IMG/VR virus record: IMGVR_UViG_3300035698_006528
Coordinates: 1-24,445 of that record
From: a virus
Length of the DNA: 24,445 bases
Direction: 5' to 3' (one strand)
The notes under the pieces were generated by a model that did not search any database, had not been told where the DNA came from, and saw nothing but the letters and a program-made list of their open reading frames with translations. Below are positions 17,203-24,333 of this stretch, piece after piece (the stretch's first letter is position 1; every line of letters starts with the position of its first letter). Made by a program: the position numbers and the translations under genes.

Positions 17203-17625
17203 ATGAGCGCCATCAACTACACCGCCAAACGAAGCCTGATCACAGGGCACTCTGCCGACCTTTCCTATGACCTAGAATCAGAAATGTCGGTTCTGGTGAC
17301 CTCAGCCAAGTCAGAAAAATCAGAACACACGTCGCTAGGTGGTAGCTCCGAGACTGTATTCCATCGTCAGGACAAGTTCTGGACGGTGACCACCGTGCCA
17401 CTCAGTGATATCACGGATAGTGTCTACGACAAGTTTATCGAGTTCCTGGATTCCGTCGCATCCGGAGAGACGTTCACGTTTGACGCATACGGCACGATCG
17501 CATCATCAGACAACATCCAGAACGCCAAGATCGAGGGCGACTACAAAGTCACTCGGGTCAGCAACATATCCCAGTCCACTAACGGCGTATTCACCGTTTC
17601 GTTCAAACTCCGCATCCTCGCATGA
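17203..17625 (+). CDS. Minor / distal tail protein
   Basis: This 140-aa protein starts right after the tape-measure stop. It is beta-rich with a repeated strand pattern (SADLSYDLESEMSVLVT, SETVFHRQDKFWTVTTVPL, GETFTFDAYGTI, FTVSFKLRILA). The combination of length, position between tape measure and tip gene and strand pattern suggests a distal tail or gpM-like tail-tip ring subunit. Its stop overlaps the ATG of the next gene. No specific motif was recognised, so its exact role is inferred from context. Confidence 0.65.
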   Translation: MSAINYTAKRSLITGHSADLSYDLESEMSVLVTSAKSEKSEHTSLGGSSETVFHRQDKFWTVTTVPLSDITDSVYDKFIEFLDSVASGETFTFDAYGTIASSDNIQNAKIEGDYKVTRVSNISQSTNGVFTVSFKLRILA

Positions 17626-20600
17626 GAGTAGATGCATTACCCTTCGCAACAGCCAACCAGGCTGAATCAAAAAAACCTCTCTACATCATTGAAATCGACT
17701 TCACCGATGAGATCCTGCGCCTGACTGGCGAATCAGGCACACCTGTGCCTGCAGACGGCAACGATGTTGAGCATGGAACCTTCAAAGTAGTTTCATCCAC
17801 ATCACAGCGCATCGATCCCAACATTGGTGCCTCCACGATCGGCGGCATCACCTTCGAATCGATAGACCTCTCTGACGCCATTACCGATAAGTTCCGGGCC
17901 AAGCTGACCAATGATGCAATCGGCTTGCTCGGTAAAACAGTCACTTTCAAGTTCGGCTATGACGCGCTTGCCTACACTGAATTCGAGACGGTGCAAACAC
18001 AGCAGATCCGCAATGTTCGCCTGGATGGTAAGAAGTACATCATCGCCTGCGAGGACATCCAGCGAGCCGCAAAGAAGCAGATCTTCGATGAAGTAAAGAC
18101 CACGCTGGCTGCGAACATCACTGACACTGAAACAACCACGATGAACGTGTTTGACACCACTGACTTCACCATGGTCCAACACGGCACGTCCTACAGTGAC
18201 GCACCCAGCGCAACCGTTGGTTATCTGGAAATCAAACAAGGTGATAAGCGCGAGGTCATCAGGTACACCGGCAAGACATCATCCACCTTCACCACCCTCA
18301 CCCGTGGCGTGCTTGGCACCCGAGCCCAGGACTTCAGTTTCGATTCCGGTGGGTCCGACAACGGCATCACCGTCAGGCAATACGTGTACCTGGAAATGCC
18401 GGTCCTGAAGTTGGCCTACGCCCTTCTCACCGGCGACCTGATAGGACAAGCAAGTCAGACGCTCCCTGATGAGTGGCATCTTAACATTGATCCCGCTTGG
18501 GTTGATCAATCGCAATTTACCGCCCACGAAGATCTATATGACTCAACCGACGATACTGCAGGTTTCATCGCTCGTATTGAGGGCGTTCCTCGCAGCGACG
18601 GCAAATCGTTCATAGAGAAAGAATTGATGCTGCTCGCCGGCACGTTCATGCCGGTGCAGGCAGATGGATCGCTCGGCTTGAAGCGCATGGCAGATGTGCA
18701 GCCCAGGGCTGGATATGTAGGTGCCCTGGATGCGAGCAACGTCATCAAGTACACACCGCTCGAGCATGCGATGGATGAGGTGTTCAACAAGCTGGAAATC
18801 CAGTGGAACTACAACACCAACCGCAAAGAGTTCTCGCGCATCAACGTGCTGGAGGATGCGGCCAGCCAGGCAACCCACGGTGTCACCAAAACCAAGATCC
18901 TGAAGTTCCGGGCACTGTACGGCAGTATTCACTCCGCCAGCATCCTGGATACCGCATTCAACGTGCTTCGGGATCGCTACGCGGGCCCCCCTCTCAGGAT
19001 CTCGATGACATGCCTGCCTTCGACCAACGTTTTCGAGGTAGGTGATACGGTTAGAGTTCGCCTGCCTATCCAGGACTTCACGGACACGGGCACCCTCGAT
19101 CGCACCTTCGAAGTGCAGCAACGCAAGATCAACTGGCTCACTGGCCTGGTCACCTTTGATCTATTTTCATCCTCCCAGCGAGCCACCCTAAAGACACCTT
19201 CAGCCACTTCACCATTAGCTGACGCGTTCTACAGTTCAGGATTAACTGCCGGTAACGAGATCAATGCGACCAACTTCCCAGGAAACGTCGCATCATCGGC
19301 AGGCATCACCACGGTATCCGGCGATATCACGTTGAACGGTAATGCGGACATGACTAACAATGCCGCAATCTACTGGTGTACCGAACCTCTCACGGTCAAT
19401 GCTGGTGTGACCATCAGTGTCGATCGAAATGTACAGCTGCGGGTCAAGGGACACATCACCATGAACGGTGATATTGATGGCATCGCAGCGGCAGTCGAAA
19501 CCGGCATAACAGGATACTGCGGTGCAATGGTCGAGGCACAGTGGGGCCTGGAAATTGACGGAGGAGGACCGGTCAATGATTACTACAAATCAACCAACCG
19601 GAGCATGGTGACACCGTTGCAACGCTCGCCGCTCTACGGGTTAATCCCCTTTCTGAATGTCGGTGTTGACGCCACCGGTATCGTTGCGGGGATTCCTACG
19701 GATTGCAGGGGCATATCTGGTGCCACAGGGGGTGAGGTCTATCAACATGATCTCTTGGCCACACAAGCAGCTGGGGGTGCTGGGGGTGATGGTGGTGCCG
19801 GACTGGTGATCGTCTCTCGAGGTGGCAGCTTCGGAGGTTCTGGCCAGATCGATCTCTCAGGCGGTGCTGGCATCAAGGGATCCACTCACGTTTCCACCGG
19901 CAAGACCATGCACGCAGGCTGTGGTTCGCCAGGCGGTCCTGGATCCTGTCACTGGGTAGTGGACGGCCAGGCATCAACGATCCCAACCCTGTCGCTCAAT
20001 TTCATCGGCAAAATGGGCGCTGTGGACCTGGACGGATCCACACCCGACCTGTCAGATTGGGTGAAGCACCCGGCGCCAGGTGATGCCTCCCAGGAAACGA
20101 GTAGTGCACATGGCTTGAACCCCGCACGTGACGAAAACGGACCGCAGGATTCAACCCAGGTTGACATCTCGCAGTCTGTGCAGCGCGTTCAGGTCGTTTC
20201 AGGTTTTGTTGAGCCGAATGCAGACGTTGAAGCATCGGCGCCCGCACCCACATCTGTGACGTTAACCGCCCGAGCCAACCTGCCGGATATGATTATCTCC
20301 TGGGCGGATCCGAGCCCAATTGATTACTACGACTATGTGCAGGTTTGGCGACACACCTCGAATGACTTTGCGTCCGCTAGCCTCCTGGTTGATATCAGGG
20401 CCAACACATTCACCGACACCACTGCCGTCGCTGGTACAAACTACTATTACTGGGTGAGATCCAAGAAGGGTGTCGATTACTCCTCAGAGGTCGCCACCAC
20501 ACCCACGAATGCCACATCTGCAGCCATCACCGCAGCATCAACCTCGACAGTCGGCGGGGTCTCTGCAGCGACCGTCGCTGCGGCCGCAACGAACTTCAAT

Positions 20601-21932
20601 ACCAGCAACGATCGGAACAATGCCGCGATCACGACGCCTTCAGTCTCTGGCGCCGGCACAGCGATTGATCATGTGATTAACACGGACGGAAGTGCCGACA
20701 TCTCCTTCGAATGGTCCTGGGCAGGTGATGAGGGCATCATCGATGGATTCGTCGTCTACCACTACACAGCCGCGGCTGGCACGTCCTATAACGTCGGGAC
20801 CACGCCTGCAGCAGAGACCGCTTATGTCATCGCTGCCGCTGAGCGGGCATTTATCTTCCGCGGAGTCGCGGCAGATCAACACCACACCTTCGGCATCCAG
20901 GCCTTCAGGCGGGTTGATAACGATATTGATACTGATGGCTTCATCGGATCAACCGTTGTTCAGCCGGCGCTTGGTGCGGAAGATCCGTACCAGCCAGCAA
21001 CATCAGTAGCGTTTAACGGCAATATCCTCGGAACTATCGACAGCGTCCCGGTCGCCACTGTCACTGGTGGCGCGGCTGCCGGATCGAAAGGGATCGAGCT
21101 GAACATCAACGTAAACAACTTCGCCGGGACTGCTCAAAGCGGGCGGTTCTATCTCAATGGCTTTGATGCTGCTGGCGTGCGATCGGACGTAGCAGGAACT
21201 GTAAACATAGAGGGCGAGCCAAACCATGTGATGCTTGGCGCGGTGAACGAGGTGCAGGTTACGGCTGTCGGAGTCGTCAACAAGAAAGGCTGGCTTGCTT
21301 ATGATTCAGCGGATACCACTCCCTTTACTTTAACCATCGGCAGGAACATCGCGTTTGTGTTTCAGGACAGAGATAGCAATTGGTTCTATGCCGATGGCAC
21401 GACCACGCCGATTTCGTTTACGCCAACTGCTGCCATGTACGCCATCGGCACGATGCAGACTCACGCGACAACAGGGCTGGGGGCTATCCCCAACGCTAGT
21501 GTCTTTAAAGACGCGATACCGCTGCTGGAGGTTCCATATGTCACTGTTGAGATAGTGGCTGACGTTTTGAATTCAGGAACTCGAACGGCAGTCGGTGACG
21601 GTACTACGCTCAACTGGACCTGGGACAACGTGAACCAGTCTCCAGTGTCAACAACTCAATCTGTAACGGTCCAGTTCCAAGATGACCAAGGAACGGTAAA
21701 GTCATCCCAGACAATCACATTTACTTTTGACGGGTCAGTCGACAATAATTCGGTGATTGCAAGCAATACTGCTTCGCCAGTAACGACCGAATCATCAACC
21801 GTCACCTTGAACCATAGCGGCGGCGGAGTTAACGAGGGCTACGAAACTGTGAAGATAGTTCACGACAATACAGGCGTCCAGGCTTTCGTGACCGCAACGG
21901 CCATCTCTTACGGCGGCTACGGAGGAAAATAA
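17622..21932 (+). CDS. Tail tip / host-specificity protein with fibronectin-like modules
   Basis: This large 1,436-aa protein probably forms the tail tip (gpJ-like) and central fibre. The N-terminal third (about 1-520) has hub-type segments: IIEIDFTDEILRLTG, EVIRYTGKTSSTFTTLTRGVLGT, LEIQWNYN and VFEVGDTVRVRLPIQD. Next is a beta-rich repetitive stretch (about 590-630), then a glycine-rich patch (AAGGAGGDGGAG, GGSFGGSG, about 716-753). Two FN3-like modules follow, at about 876-969 (DMIISWADPSPIDYYDYVQV) and 1005-1108 (ADISFEWSWAGDEGIIDGFV). The C-terminus is beta-rich and ends in YGGYGGK. The start overlaps the preceding stop (ATGA). The tip, glycine-rich and FN3 parts are typical of receptor-contacting tail proteins. 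Confidence 0.87.
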   Translation: MRVDALPFATANQAESKKPLYIIEIDFTDEILRLTGESGTPVPADGNDVEHGTFKVVSSTSQRIDPNIGASTIGGITFESIDLSDAITDKFRAKLTNDAIGLLGKTVTFKFGYDALAYTEFETVQTQQIRNVRLDGKKYIIACEDIQRAAKKQIFDEVKTTLAANITDTETTTMNVFDTTDFTMVQHGTSYSDAPSATVGYLEIKQGDKREVIRYTGKTSSTFTTLTRGVLGTRAQDFSFDSGGSDNGITVRQYVYLEMPVLKLAYALLTGDLIGQASQTLPDEWHLNIDPAWVDQSQFTAHEDLYDSTDDTAGFIARIEGVPRSDGKSFIEKELMLLAGTFMPVQADGSLGLKRMADVQPRAGYVGALDASNVIKYTPLEHAMDEVFNKLEIQWNYNTNRKEFSRINVLEDAASQATHGVTKTKILKFRALYGSIHSASILDTAFNVLRDRYAGPPLRISMTCLPSTNVFEVGDTVRVRLPIQDFTDTGTLDRTFEVQQRKINWLTGLVTFDLFSSSQRATLKTPSATSPLADAFYSSGLTAGNEINATNFPGNVASSAGITTVSGDITLNGNADMTNNAAIYWCTEPLTVNAGVTISVDRNVQLRVKGHITMNGDIDGIAAAVETGITGYCGAMVEAQWGLEIDGGGPVNDYYKSTNRSMVTPLQRSPLYGLIPFLNVGVDATGIVAGIPTDCRGISGATGGEVYQHDLLATQAAGGAGGDGGAGLVIVSRGGSFGGSGQIDLSGGAGIKGSTHVSTGKTMHAGCGSPGGPGSCHWVVDGQASTIPTLSLNFIGKMGAVDLDGSTPDLSDWVKHPAPGDASQETSSAHGLNPARDENGPQDSTQVDISQSVQRVQVVSGFVEPNADVEASAPAPTSVTLTARANLPDMIISWADPSPIDYYDYVQVWRHTSNDFASASLLVDIRANTFTDTTAVAGTNYYYWVRSKKGVDYSSEVATTPTNATSAAITAASTSTVGGVSAATVAAAATNFNTSNDRNNAAITTPSVSGAGTAIDHVINTDGSADISFEWSWAGDEGIIDGFVVYHYTAAAGTSYNVGTTPAAETAYVIAAAERAFIFRGVAADQHHTFGIQAFRRVDNDIDTDGFIGSTVVQPALGAEDPYQPATSVAFNGNILGTIDSVPVATVTGGAAAGSKGIELNINVNNFAGTAQSGRFYLNGFDAAGVRSDVAGTVNIEGEPNHVMLGAVNEVQVTAVGVVNKKGWLAYDSADTTPFTLTIGRNIAFVFQDRDSNWFYADGTTTPISFTPTAAMYAIGTMQTHATTGLGAIPNASVFKDAIPLLEVPYVTVEIVADVLNSGTRTAVGDGTTLNWTWDNVNQSPVSTTQSVTVQFQDDQGTVKSSQTITFTFDGSVDNNSVIASNTASPVTTESSTVTLNHSGGGVNEGYETVKIVHDNTGVQAFVTATAISYGGYGGK

Positions 21933-22609
21933 TGGCAACAGCAATCACCAGATCGATCCGAATCACGATGAAGGCCGAAGGCGATAGGCAGGGCTGGTAC
22001 GTCCGAGCTATGAATATCCGGGATGTATTTGACGTGTTCGAGACCATGGAGGACTGGCCTAAAGATCATGTCGGGGTGTACACGATTCAGAGAGCGAACT
22101 ACGTGGTCTCTGGTGCAGTGAATGACATGAAGAAGGCTGTATACCCGCTCCGCAAGGCTGACCGCTTCAATATGTCGTGGGTGCTGTGTAACCCGGATGG
22201 TGAGTTCGTCGGCTTGTTCAGGCAGAAGATCAAGGAAGAGAAAGACTGTCACATGAGTCAGATCGCGTTCAAGCCGGAGTTTCGAGGGCAAGGACTCACG
22301 CGGCTTGTTGTGTATTTCCAGTCCTACATCGCGTGGTATCTGTACCGGGCCGACAAGTGGTCGTTCGAGGTGATGGATCAGAATCCCGCCCTGATGACAA
22401 AGGTTGACCAGTTCCTCGACAAGGAAAAAGACAAGAAGGGGCATCGCACCGGCTCCACTGGCGCGAACGTCGAGCGGTTCGAGATGACGAGGCAGCAACA
22501 CGAAGCCACTTATGAGAAAGAGTCATACGGCAAGGACGTAGCGGACGGTCTGGACATCAACAAGATCGGGAAAAAAGGCTACGGGCATATGTTTCTCGTC
22601 ACTGAGTGA
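21932..22609 (+). CDS. GNAT-family acetyltransferase-like protein, tail-linked
   Basis: This 225-aa protein has a GNAT core: a strand with WVLCNPDGEFVGLF (residues 83-96) is followed by IAFKPEFRGQGLTRLVVYF (111-129). The R118-G119-Q120-G121 motif in it binds acetyl-CoA pyrophosphate in GNAT enzymes. A basic/charged insert (KEKDKKGHRTGS) and a C-terminal extension follow. There is no signal peptide. The start shares one base with the stop of the tip gene (TAATG), so it is translated with the tail genes. It may acetylate a virion protein or a host target; the substrate cannot be told from the sequence. Confidence 0.75.
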   Translation: MATAITRSIRITMKAEGDRQGWYVRAMNIRDVFDVFETMEDWPKDHVGVYTIQRANYVVSGAVNDMKKAVYPLRKADRFNMSWVLCNPDGEFVGLFRQKIKEEKDCHMSQIAFKPEFRGQGLTRLVVYFQSYIAWYLYRADKWSFEVMDQNPALMTKVDQFLDKEKDKKGHRTGSTGANVERFEMTRQQHEATYEKESYGKDVADGLDINKIGKKGYGHMFLVTE

Positions 22610-22742
22610 TATCAGCCCAAACCGCCGTTTTAACCGACATGATTTCGCCACAATATCTCACACGGACTTCAGCTGTTGGCTGGGATCAAATGCGGGATAC
22701 TTGGCGTCTAATGTCAATCCGCTCGTAGTAGGCAGTGAGCAT
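22610..22742 (+). other. Intergenic gap after the late operon
   Basis: The structural genes end here. I see no coding region, no convincing promoter and no clear terminator hairpin with a T run. Confidence 0.4.
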
Positions 22743-22773
22743 TATGATCAAGGACGACGATCAGAAAGACCAG

Positions 22774-22792
22774 CCAGGTGAGATCTACCTGG
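22774..22792 (+). repeat. Inverted repeat (6-bp stem, 7-nt loop)
   Basis: CCAGGT and ACCTGG form a perfect stem around gagatct, inside the possible truncated ORF about 40 bp upstream of the tRNA half. The downstream tRNA-like anticodon arm has a similar CAGG ... CCTGGGT layout. Confidence 0.5.
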
Positions 22793-22833
22793 GTATCAAT
22801 GATGATGGTGCGCGATCTTGTCTGAATCTCCCT

Positions 22834-22883
22834 ACAGGCTTCGAACCTGGGTGTCGGGAGTTCGAATCTCTCTGGGCGGACCA
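22834..22883 (+). other. tRNA 3'-half remnant, candidate attachment (att) core
   Basis: From the right: CCA at 22881-22883, discriminator A at 22880, a 7-nt acceptor strand TGGGCGG, and a canonical T arm with GGGAG, the loop within GTTCGAATC, and CTCTC. A 5-nt variable loop (GTGTC) precedes it. An anticodon-like hairpin lies at 22834-22850 with 4 of 5 pairs and loop CTTCGAA. If genuine, the anticodon would be UCG. No 5' acceptor strand (CCGCCCA) or D arm exists upstream, so this is not a full tRNA. Phages often carry such a 3' half because they integrate into tRNA genes. Confidence 0.6.
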
Positions 22884-22916
22884 TTTACAAAGGCCTGCAG
22901 CCAATCAACTTTTCCC

Positions 22917-22949
22917 ATCTGCCTCGTATTCTACGATCTGCCTCGTATT
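22917..22949 (+). repeat. 14-bp direct repeat beside the att candidate
   Basis: ATCTGCCTCGTATT occurs at 22917-22930 and again at 22936-22949 (19-bp period). The second copy overlaps the stop codon of the - strand Lar-like second half. Close to a putative att core, it could be a protein-binding arm site or just a small duplication. Confidence 0.7.
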
Positions 22950-23281
22950 ATTCCGAAACCCTCACTTTTTTTGGGGTGATATTCTGGTGCTCTTTGGCAA
23001 TGTCGACCAAGTAATCAACACCTTCACGTATCATATCTTCAGCATCCTTGACTGATTCAATGGCCTTTTCTTCGCAAATTTGAAACCCTGAGGTATAAGC
23101 ACGGGCCGCCACCAACAGAATATCTTTAAGGTGGTCCTTGTCCTCTATCCAGCGATCTGAGAAAAAATCTATCTCATGGTCCTCTGCCTCACTCTTGTTT
23201 CTACCTATTAAAAAACAATACTGGAAATATTCTGGTGTATCGTCTTCATGGTACTGTTCGTAAAATGTCTCCTTTGCAAAA
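22948..23281 (-). pseudogene. Out-of-frame C-terminal part of the Lar-like gene
   Basis: On the - strand this frame is open for about 110 codons and reads F-A-K-E-T-F-Y-E-Q-Y on to a TAA at 22950-22948. It has no ATG, GTG or TTG start near its beginning, but it has a convincing protein composition: DDTPEYFQYCFLIG, DRWIEDKDHLKDILLVAARAY, and helices to the end. It begins exactly where the upstream ORF shifts. Adding one T to the short T tract at 23278-23281 (AAAA on the + strand) fuses both into a single 251-codon ORF. It could be a broken gene, a sequencing error at the homopolymer, or a programmed shift. Confidence 0.65.
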
Positions 23282-23702
23282 TATCGCAGATGGGACAGGC
23301 ATGATATTCACCTTCCACATGGGGGCATGTGCAATCAGTTACGTCCCATGAGAAACCCCAATCCCAACCCCAATAGTTGCATTCAGGGTAATGCCTTCCG
23401 GCATCAATGCGGCGGTTGTTGGCATCATCCATGAGGGAGCGTTTGTTCCATTCCTCAATCGCATATCGCTTGGCGAACTCAACCAAGTCTGGTCGATACA
23501 TATTCGTCTTAGAATCGTAAGCGCCTTCGCTGTACCTATCCTCCCTAGATATAATGTCAACAATCTGGAAGTCCACGGAGGCGTAACAACACGATGGCCC
23601 CTCGTAACAACTGCCCCCCTCGTATCCTTGGTGTTCTGGTTCACCCCCACAAAATGGGCAGGGCTTCAGCACATCAGACATAGTATCTGTAGTGTCACTC
23701 AT
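23208..23702 (-). CDS. Lar-like zinc protein (restriction-alleviation type), frameshifted
   Basis: The 0-frame product is 164 aa. Its N-terminus has the typical Lar family pattern: PCPFCGGEPE (C15-x2-C18), a second Cys group (C32, C38, C39), and the closing AIEEWNKRS (81-89). Lar in the Rac prophage reduces restriction by EcoKI; small Lar-like proteins are common in phage early regions. Beyond that lies an unusual second Cys cluster (C108, C124, C126, C136, C139, with CPIC). The last 23 residues (after CPICDI) are probably not native, as the neighbouring frame continues the gene. The start overlaps the stop of the membrane-protein gene (ATGAGTGA). Real function is inferred from the family only. 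Confidence 0.7.
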   Translation of the reverse strand: MSDTTDTMSDVLKPCPFCGGEPEHQGYEGGSCYEGPSCCYASVDFQIVDIISREDRYSEGAYDSKTNMYRPDLVEFAKRYAIEEWNKRSLMDDANNRRIDAGRHYPECNYWGWDWGFSWDVTDCTCPHVEGEYHACPICDILQRRHFTNSTMKTIHQNISSIVF

Positions 23703-23895
23703 CTGTACTCACCTCCCGCGTGATTGCTCGCAATACTTCACTGCGTGTTCGCTGAATCTCCGTGATTAGAGCCAAGCCCACCCCTACTGTAAGCAGGTAG
23801 AGGCTGTGGTCATAAAACATGCTGGTAAATATTGTGATGACCGCGACCAGGCTCCAGAATACAAAACCTAGTTTCTCCCATTGGTATTTATTCAC
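23695..23895 (-). CDS. Small membrane protein
   Basis: This 66-aa protein starts at a GTG at 23895, with AGGAGG 7 nt upstream. It has two hydrophobic segments: LGFVFWSLVAVITIFTSMFY (about 9-28) and LYLLTVGVGLALITEI (about 32-47). A short charged tail (RTRSEVLRAITREV) follows. It lies between the Cys/His protein and the Lar-like gene and overlaps the latter. The family is not recognised. A role at the cell membrane, such as superinfection exclusion, is possible but unproven. Confidence 0.7.
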   Translation of the reverse strand: MNKYQWEKLGFVFWSLVAVITIFTSMFYDHSLYLLTVGVGLALITEIQRTRSEVLRAITREVSTDE

Positions 23896-23960
23896 CCTGA
23901 ACCTCCTGTGTAATGGCTAACATGCGGAGACGGTTCGCTAGAAACTTGATTGCCTACCAT
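23892..23960 (-). CDS. Possible 22-aa mini-ORF bridging two genes
   Basis: Starting at an ATG at 23960, just before the stop of the 56-aa protein, this frame reads MVGNQVSSEP and ends at a TGA overlapping the GTG start of the membrane protein. The tight fit suggests translational coupling. It could also be chance, as the composition (Ser/Gly/His-rich) gives no function. Confidence 0.3.
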   Translation of the reverse strand: MVGNQVSSEPSPHVSHYTGGSG

Positions 23961-24124
23961 AACCCACGGCAACACGCGTCATCACTATGGTGGCAAGTTC
24001 TATGCCCTTTGAACCCCATGAATTCATCGCGCACCTGATTCTCAAGGTGCTCCAAATCGAGCGTAGAATCCTCCCGGTAGATGCACGTCTTACACATCTT
24101 TTTCTGTACCTTGAAGCCGCTCAT
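23954..24124 (-). CDS. Small Cys/His-rich (zinc-binding type) protein
   Basis: This 56-aa protein begins at an ATG whose ATGA overlaps the stop of the next upstream gene. It contains C11-K-T-C14 near the N-terminus, followed by IYRED and a charged helix (LDLEHLENQVRDEF). The end has C44-H-H46 and C51-C52-R-G-L-W. Small phage proteins with CxxC followed by CH and CRG ends recur in proteobacterial phages and probably bind zinc. No function is known to me. Confidence 0.7.
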   Translation of the reverse strand: MSGFKVQKKMCKTCIYREDSTLDLEHLENQVRDEFMGFKGHRTCHHSDDACCRGLW

Positions 24125-24333
24125 TGGTACGGGTCAAACTCAGTAGCAAACATTCGCCACTGAGAAGCTGTGCTGTGCATGGGTGTACGACGAGACACGA
24201 ACTCAACTCCATCGTTTAGCTGCTGCATCATCATGTCACCAGCCGGTTCGTAATCGTCACGGATGTGTGCTGTTAGTACTCCCTCTGGCCCACTCCCTCT
24301 GATCCTATCTTTTAGCTGCTCTATTGCACTCAT
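24121..24333 (-). CDS. Hypothetical protein of the accessory cluster
   Basis: This 70-aa protein has a start at 24333 with AGGAGG 8 nt upstream. An N-terminal helix (AIEQLKDRIRG) is followed by HIRDDYEPAGDMMMQQLNDG and an aromatic end (EFDPYQ). It is not recognised. Its start overlaps the stop of the partial upstream gene and its stop overlaps the next start (ATGA), so it belongs to the same - strand operon. Confidence 0.65.
   Translation of the reverse strand: MSAIEQLKDRIRGSGPEGVLTAHIRDDYEPAGDMMMQQLNDGVEFVSRRTPMHSTASQWRMFATEFDPYQ

Larger units (their letters stand above)
22743..23055 (+). pseudogene. Possible truncated small phage gene running into the tRNA remnant
   Basis: An ORF from ATG 22743 (or GTG 22735) begins with MIKDDDQKDQPGEIYLG and INDDGARS, which looks like a natural acidic N-terminus of a small phage protein. 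After about 28 codons the frame enters the tRNA-like segment (22834-22883), then it continues as low-complexity translation antisense to the - strand gene. I read this as a gene cut off by the attachment core rather than as a functional full-length protein. The ribosome site is weak. Confidence 0.3.

Noticed and set aside
22610-22742. Rho-independent terminator at the end of the late operon
   Set aside because: Only a 4-bp stem (CAGC/GCTG) was found and there is no T run after it.
22808-22883. Complete tRNA-Arg (UCG)
   Set aside because: No paired 5' acceptor strand or D arm lies upstream; only the 3' half has tRNA structure.
23391-23723. + strand 110-aa ORF opposite the Lar-like gene
   Set aside because: The - strand frame has clear zinc motifs and start/stop overlaps with its neighbours; the + frame is a shadow.
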